From assembly GCF_020172665.1 (NCBI RefSeq), contig NZ_CP083985.1, positions 3,023,423 to 3,033,729 on the forward strand: a stretch of DNA of 10,307 bases, in the 5' to 3' direction. Below, in pieces: positions 7,318 through 10,307 of this stretch (positions are counted from its first letter, which is position 1; every line of letters starts with the position of its first letter). The position numbers and the translations under genes are program-made. The DNA is from [Mycobacterium] zoologicum. Lineage in GTDB: Bacteria; Actinomycetota; Actinomycetes; Mycobacteriales; Mycobacteriaceae. The notes under the pieces are model-generated. The model was given only the letters and a program-made list of their open reading frames with translations. It was not told the DNA's origin and did no database searches.

Positions 7318-8012
7318 GCCGCACCGCCGTCTGCGCCGCCGCCCACGAAGCCGTCGCCGGAATCGCTGACGGCGCCACAATTCTCGTCGGCGGATTCGGC
7401 ATGGCGGGCATGCCCACCACACTCATCGATGCGATCATCGAACAGGGCGCCGCCGAGCTCACCATCGTCAGCAACAACGCGGGCAACGGCGACACCGGTC
7501 TGGCCGCGCTGCTGGCTGCCGGTCGGGTCGCGAAGGTCATTTGTTCCTTCCCCCGACAGGCCGATTCGTACGTGTTCGACAGGCTCTACCGGGACGGCAT
7601 GGTCGACCTCGAAGTGGTCCCGCAGGGCAACCTGGCCGAGCGGATCAGAGCGGCAGGCGCGGGCATTGGCGCGTTCTTCTGCCCGACCGGTGTCGGCACC
7701 CCGCTCGCCTCGGGCAAGGAGATCCGCACGATCGACGGCCGCGACTACGTGCTGGAGTATCCGATCCGCGGCGACGTCGCACTCATCGCAGCACACCTGG
7801 CCGACCGGGCCGGAAACCTGTTGTACCGCAAGACTGCTCGCAACTTCGGTCCGGTCATGGCGACCGCCGCCACGCTGACCGTCGTTGAGGTCTCCCGCGT
7901 CGTCGAGACCGGAGGCATCGACCCCGAGACGGTCGTGACGCCGGGTATCTTCGTCGACCGCATCCTCGACCTGTCCTCGATTCCCGCCGCCCGCACCGAG
8001 GCCGCCTCGTGA
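7314..8012 (+). CDS. pcaI: 3-oxoadipate CoA-transferase, alpha subunit
   Basis: This is subunit A of a family I CoA-transferase that moves CoA from succinyl-CoA to 3-oxoadipate. The 232-residue protein has the family I A-subunit signature region GGFGMAGMPTTLIDAI (26-41), the VSNNAGNGDTGLAALL stretch (52-67), the conserved EVVPQGNLAERIRAAGAG (100-117) and FCPTGVGTPLASGKE (122-136), and ends with the TPGIFVDRIL region. The ATG at 7314 overlaps the pcaL stop as ATGA; a longer upstream reading in this frame is only the out-of-frame shadow of pcaL. Sequence alone does not separate it well from acetoacetate or 3-oxoacid CoA-transferases (ScoA, AtoD); placement inside an unbroken pca operon with PcaJ next to it decides the name. 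Confidence 0.93.
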   Translation: MSRTAVCAAAHEAVAGIADGATILVGGFGMAGMPTTLIDAIIEQGAAELTIVSNNAGNGDTGLAALLAAGRVAKVICSFPRQADSYVFDRLYRDGMVDLEVVPQGNLAERIRAAGAGIGAFFCPTGVGTPLASGKEIRTIDGRDYVLEYPIRGDVALIAAHLADRAGNLLYRKTARNFGPVMATAATLTVVEVSRVVETGGIDPETVVTPGIFVDRILDLSSIPAARTEAAS

Positions 8013-8698
8013 CGGGAACGCTCGATGCAAGGACACGGCGTCGTGTCGAGCATCTCGACCGTGGCCCGTTGGACCGCGGGGAGATCGCCGCGATGATCGC
8101 CCGCGACATCGCACCTGGGTCGTACGTCAATCTCGGCATCGGCCAGCCCACGATGGTCGCCGACTACCTCGACCCCGCCGCCGAGGTGGTGCTGCACACC
8201 GAGAACGGCATGCTCGGCATGGGAGGCGCCGCGACAGGAGACGCCATTGACCCGGATCTCACCAATGCAGGCAAGGTTCCGGTCACCGAAACCCCTGGGG
8301 CGTCCTACTTCCACCACGCCGACTCCTTCGCCATGATGCGCGGCGGCCATCTCGACGTGTGTGTGCTCGGGGCGTTTCAGGTCAGCGAGCGTGGAGACCT
8401 CGCCAACTGGCACACCGGAGCACCGGACGCCATTCCCGCGGTCGGGGGTGCGATGGATCTCGCCATCGGAGCGAAGCGCGTATTCGTGATGATGACGCTG
8501 TTCGGCAAGGACAGGACCGCGAAGTTGGTTCCGGAGTGCAGTTACCCGCTGACCGGGCTTCGGTGCGTCAGCCGGCTGTATACCGAGTACGCGATCTTCG
8601 ACATCGACAACGCCGGAGACGGACGCGTGCGCGTACTCGAGACCTTCGCCATCAGTATCGCCGCGCTCGAGAAGCGCTTGCACATAGCTCTGTCGTGA
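8009..8698 (+). CDS. pcaJ: 3-oxoadipate CoA-transferase, beta subunit
   Basis: This is subunit B of the same enzyme; it carries the glutamate that forms the CoA thioester intermediate. The 229-residue protein shows NLGIGQPTMVADYL (41-54), LHTENGMLGMG (62-72) with Glu65 as the catalytic residue, the GDAIDPDLTNAGKVPVTETPG region split around residue 80-97, MMRGGHLDVCVLGAFQVS (109-126) and KLVPECSYPLTG (172-183). The start is GTG at 8009, overlapping the pcaI stop as GTGA, the only non-ATG start among the operon's overlapped genes. The last 20 residues are less typical than the core but keep the expected length. This step yields 3-oxoadipyl-CoA; a thiolase (PcaF) would finish the pathway but is not encoded here. 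Confidence 0.94.
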   Translation: MTGTLDARTRRRVEHLDRGPLDRGEIAAMIARDIAPGSYVNLGIGQPTMVADYLDPAAEVVLHTENGMLGMGGAATGDAIDPDLTNAGKVPVTETPGASYFHHADSFAMMRGGHLDVCVLGAFQVSERGDLANWHTGAPDAIPAVGGAMDLAIGAKRVFVMMTLFGKDRTAKLVPECSYPLTGLRCVSRLYTEYAIFDIDNAGDGRVRVLETFAISIAALEKRLHIALS

Positions 8699-8755
8699 CC
8701 CTGGCGCTTGGGTCGCCGAAAAGTGACTCCATGCTCGCTCAGCGACGAAATTCCC

Positions 8756-8762
8756 AGAGGAG
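8756..8762 (+). promoter_or_regulatory. Strong ribosome-binding site that fixes the cupin start
   Basis: AGAGGAG ends 7 bases before the ATG at 8770. It favours that start over the in-frame ATG at 8731, which has no comparable upstream purine tract. Confidence 0.7.
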
Positions 8763-8769
8763 TGGATTG

Positions 8770-9258
8770 ATGACCCTATCCCGTGACGAGCTAGCCGATT
8801 TCGCCGAAAGTATGGCGCGCGCAGGGGATCGCGACACCCAGCACGTGACCGAGGAGCACCTCGTCGTGAACTCCACCGAGGCACACTGGATCCAGACCGG
8901 AAGCCCATCAGAAATTGGATTGCTTCTGCGGATACCCGCCCGCTCCATTGAGTTCTTCCTGCAGAAGATCCCCGCCGGTGCGGGCAGTGACCTTCATCGA
9001 CACGTACACGAGTCAGTTCACTTCGTGCGACATGGCTCGGGCTGGTCGGAGATTGGCGATCAACGCGTAACGTGGAGCGCAGGCGACTTCGTGTATACGC
9101 CGCCGTGGGTATGGCATCGCCACTATGCAGATGACCAACAGGACGTCGAGATGATAGTCATCGAGAACTCCCGCCTCCTGGCTGCCGTGGACGCAACCCA
9201 GAGGGAAACCAGGGGCAACGTTAGCTTCGCCGAGGCTTTCGGCGTCGGCGACACGTAA
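8770..9258 (+). CDS. Single-domain cupin protein resembling one half of a gentisate 1,2-dioxygenase
   Basis: This is a 162-residue protein with one cupin barrel at about residues 50-135. Motif 1 is the LHRHVHESVHFVRHGSG segment (75-91), giving candidate metal ligands His76 and His78. Motif 2 is GDFVYTPPWVWHRHYAD (105-121), with His116 as the third ligand. The TPPWxWHxH wording is very like the metal-binding motif of gentisate/salicylate-type dioxygenases, but those are bicupins of about 350 residues, so this is half-sized. Function is unknown: a small ring-cleavage or quercetinase-like dioxygenase, or a sugar/isomerase-type cupin, are all possible. It follows pcaJ by 71 bp with its own strong ribosome-binding site and could be co-transcribed. 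Base composition is visibly less G+C-rich than the pca genes, suggesting a separate origin. Confidence 0.75.
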   Translation: MTLSRDELADFAESMARAGDRDTQHVTEEHLVVNSTEAHWIQTGSPSEIGLLLRIPARSIEFFLQKIPAGAGSDLHRHVHESVHFVRHGSGWSEIGDQRVTWSAGDFVYTPPWVWHRHYADDQQDVEMIVIENSRLLAAVDATQRETRGNVSFAEAFGVGDT

Positions 9259-9482
9259 GCAGTGGAGAAATTGTCAAGGTAATCGCTTCGAAGGGCGCTT
9301 GACGACGGCGGTCAAACACACGGCGGCCGGTCAACCCATCCACGGCGCTAATGTCCAGCCGCCCTGCAACTTTCGTGGCCGCGGCGTCTCCCGGCGAAGC
9401 AGGCGGCCTGATCTGCACCCGTGTTGTCGGCCCACGGGTTGTGCGAGTAAAGCGCAAAGTGATCACGATGCGGTCACATGCG
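9259..9482. other. Intergenic region between convergent cupin and SnoaL-like genes
   Basis: This is 224 bp with no convincing gene. GTCAAG (9273-9278) and CTTGAC (9298-9303) are exact inverted arms around an inner palindrome CTTCGAAG (9286-9293). This may fold as a weak stem after the cupin stop, but it lacks a U-run. Two direct near-repeats, GGCGGTCAAAC (9307-9317) and GGCCGGTCAAC (9325-9335), start 18 bp apart. A minus-strand frame is open through the stretch but its Arg/Pro-rich product is not recognisable. Confidence 0.4.
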
Positions 9483-9953
9483 TTATTCGTCGAACCCTTC
9501 ATCTGGGATAGCAAACGCCGCCCTGGCGTTGTCGTTGAGATTTGCAAATCCATCGATAACCACCCGGGCCACGCGGGTCTCATGGTCGACAATGCGGATC
9601 AGCCACGTGTGAAAGGCCGCACCGGTGAATTCTTCGCTGACCGGCGAAGGAGCTCTCCAGCGACGGAAGAAGAACTCGAGTCGTGTCGTCAGCTCGATGA
9701 CATCCTCCTGCACCGGAACGTAGGAAAGTACTTGACGCAGTTCGAGGCGTTCGTCGAAAATCCCGTCCCGCTGCGTGAGATACAACCGCAGACCATTGAG
9801 TCCCTTCCATTGGTGGCCGCCGCGAAAGCCGATTTCGAAGTCGTCTGTGAGGACGGTTGCGAACATTTGCTCGGCCGGCGAGTGGCGCTGTTCTAAGCGC
9901 AGGTAGTCATCGATCGTCGAAACGAACGCCGGCAGGTCGGGGGTACTCGACAC
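9483..9953 (-). CDS. Small SnoaL/NTF2-like protein of unknown function
   Basis: This is a 156-residue protein without signal peptide or membrane segment. The order of features suggests an NTF2-like cone fold: an N-terminal helix around STIDDYLRLEQRHSPAEQMFATVLTDDFEI, then a short helix WKGLNGLRLYLTQRDG (49-64), then long amphipathic strands (RQVLSYVPVQEDVIELTTRLEFFFRRW, AFHTWLIRIVDH, ARVVIDGFANLN). In this superfamily are ring-hydroxylating dioxygenase beta subunits, SnoaL cyclases, scytalone dehydratase and many unknowns. I see no specific catalytic set, so no reaction is assigned. The start is GTG at 9953, chosen because AAAGGAG lies 7 bases upstream on its strand; an ATG in another frame overlaps that site. 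It starts 24 bp after the stop of the broken IclR gene and is probably in the same transcription unit. Confidence 0.65.
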   Translation of the reverse strand: MSSTPDLPAFVSTIDDYLRLEQRHSPAEQMFATVLTDDFEIGFRGGHQWKGLNGLRLYLTQRDGIFDERLELRQVLSYVPVQEDVIELTTRLEFFFRRWRAPSPVSEEFTGAAFHTWLIRIVDHETRVARVVIDGFANLNDNARAAFAIPDEGFDE

Positions 9954-9977
9954 AGAACATCTCCTTTGCCAATGTAG

Positions 9978-10183
9978 TTAGACCAGCTTAGTAGCAAGCT
10001 CTGCGGCAGCTTCGCCGATGATGCCAGCTACTTTGCGGACATGTGATGGCCGTAACCGATAGCTCGGCGCTGATGCATTTAGTGCCAGCCTCACGTCGGG
10101 ACCTCTTGCAGGTATGGCGACAGCAACGGATGCGACACCTTCTTCGCTTTCCTCCCTACTGGTCGCGAAACCGCTCTTTCGAG
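9978..10183 (-). pseudogene. IclR-family regulator, C-terminal fragment cut by an IS256 element
   Basis: About 67 residues of an IclR effector-binding domain remain. They begin RKSGFATSREESEEGVASVAVAI, the conserved late region in which a Gly-x-(T/A)-x-x-x-Glu-Glu segment precedes the Gly-Val-x-x-Val-Ala strand. They end with the family's amphipathic C-terminal helix (VRKVAGIIGEAAAELATKLV) and TAA at 9978-9980. The winged helix and most of the sensor domain are missing. The break falls at about 10184, exactly where the IS256 terminal repeat begins; a TTG-initiated frame reaches a few bases into the repeat but would not make a working regulator. The fragment is not similar enough to the C-terminus of the intact IclR protein here to be a copy of it. 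It probably once controlled the small gene downstream, and possibly others beyond the window. Confidence 0.8.
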
Positions 10184-10204
10184 AAATAGTCAAATCCTGT
10201 GGAT
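10184..10204 (-). repeat. Right terminal inverted repeat of IS256 copy 2
   Basis: The inner core CCTGTGGAT (10196-10204) is identical to both ends of copy 1. The outer 12 bases match the reverse-complemented right end of copy 1 at 8 of 12. The IclR reading frame is interrupted at this boundary. Confidence 0.75.
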
Positions 10205-10213
10205 CGAGGGTCG

Positions 10214-10307
10214 TCAGGCGACCTCGGACACTGGGGTGTCGGGCGATGGTTCCGGGGTGATGTCGACCGGACGTTCGAGGAGCTTGCCCTGGTGGAACAC
10301 TGCGCCG
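10214..10307 (-). CDS. IS256-family transposase, C-terminal 30 residues (partial)
   Basis: The minus strand encodes GAVFHQGKLLERPVDITP followed by a short acidic tail ending VSEVA and a TGA (10216-10214). Copy 1 has GAVFHKGKLLERPTDITP and a longer, more Asp-rich tail ending TEVA. The shared block with different tails shows two related but distinct elements, not a recent duplication. The catalytic domain lies outside the window, so activity cannot be judged. Confidence 0.85.
   Translation of the reverse strand, partial: GAVFHQGKLLERPVDITPEPSPDTPVSEVA

Larger units (their letters stand above)
10184..10307 (-). mobile_element. IS256-family insertion sequence, copy 2, 3' end only (runs out of window)
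   Basis: The right terminal repeat lies at 10184-10204 and matches the right end of copy 1 at 17 of 21 positions, including CCTGTGGAT. It is followed, after the same 9-base spacer, by the reverse complement of a transposase stop codon. Orientation is opposite to copy 1, so the two 3' ends face each other. The rest of the element lies beyond base 10307. Confidence 0.85.

Noticed and set aside
7745..8908. Long minus-strand open frame (387 codons) across pcaI, pcaJ and the cupin start
   Set aside because: It is antisense to genes with clear catalytic motifs, its translation is Arg/Gly-rich and unfamiliar, and such frames are common opposite high-GC genes.
9351..9896. Plus-strand open frame (181 codons) opposite the SnoaL-like gene
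   Set aside because: The minus-strand frame has a well-placed ribosome-binding site and a folded-protein pattern; the plus-strand product looks like its shadow.
1..10307. CRISPR arrays, tRNA or rRNA genes, riboswitches, phage or toxin-antitoxin genes
   Set aside because: I found no regularly spaced repeats, no tRNA-like cloverleaf sequence and no such protein families on either strand.

Overview
The window is high-GC DNA (roughly two thirds G+C by eye, with strong G/C at third codon positions). The transposase types, the fused PcaL protein and the codon use point to an actinomycete of the Mycobacteriales type (Mycolicibacterium, Rhodococcus, Gordonia or a relative). Genus, and whether this is plasmid or chromosome, cannot be told from the sequence. 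The core is a compact protocatechuate-degradation operon set between insertion-sequence debris.

Layout. (1) 1-~1006: C-terminal part of an IS1380-family transposase with its 3' flank. (2) ~1007-2490: an IS256-family element with recognisable terminal inverted repeats; its transposase is broken by one missing base near 1864. (3) 2491-2750: no recognisable gene. (4) 2751-3500 (-): an intact IclR-family regulator, divergent from the operon across a 70-bp promoter region. (5) 3571-8698 (+): pcaH-pcaG-pcaB-pcaL-pcaI-pcaJ, with all five junctions being stop/start overlaps (four ATGA or TGATG type, one GTGA). (6) 8770-9258 (+): a single-domain cupin resembling half of a gentisate 1,2-dioxygenase. 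(7) 9483-9953 (-): a small protein that looks like the SnoaL/NTF2 fold, preceded by (8) 9978-~10183 (-): the C-terminal third of a second IclR regulator. (9) ~10184-10307 (-): the 3' end of a second, non-identical IS256-family element that cuts off that regulator.

How it works together. PcaHG opens protocatechuate to 3-carboxy-cis,cis-muconate. PcaB makes 4-carboxymuconolactone. The C-terminal domain of PcaL decarboxylates it and the N-terminal domain hydrolyses the enol-lactone to 3-oxoadipate. PcaIJ transfers CoA to give 3-oxoadipyl-CoA. The final thiolase (PcaF) is not in the window. The divergent IclR protein is the natural candidate for the protocatechuate- or 3-oxoadipate-responsive regulator.

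The most notable structural point is that the two related IS256 elements lie in opposite orientations with their 3' ends facing each other, bracketing about 7.7 kb that holds the whole operon. This is the geometry of a composite transposon or of repeated IS insertion around a catabolic island. I see no clearly undescribed biochemical system. The GDO-like single cupin after pcaJ and the IS256 leader hairpin covering the transposase ribosome-binding site are the best leads.
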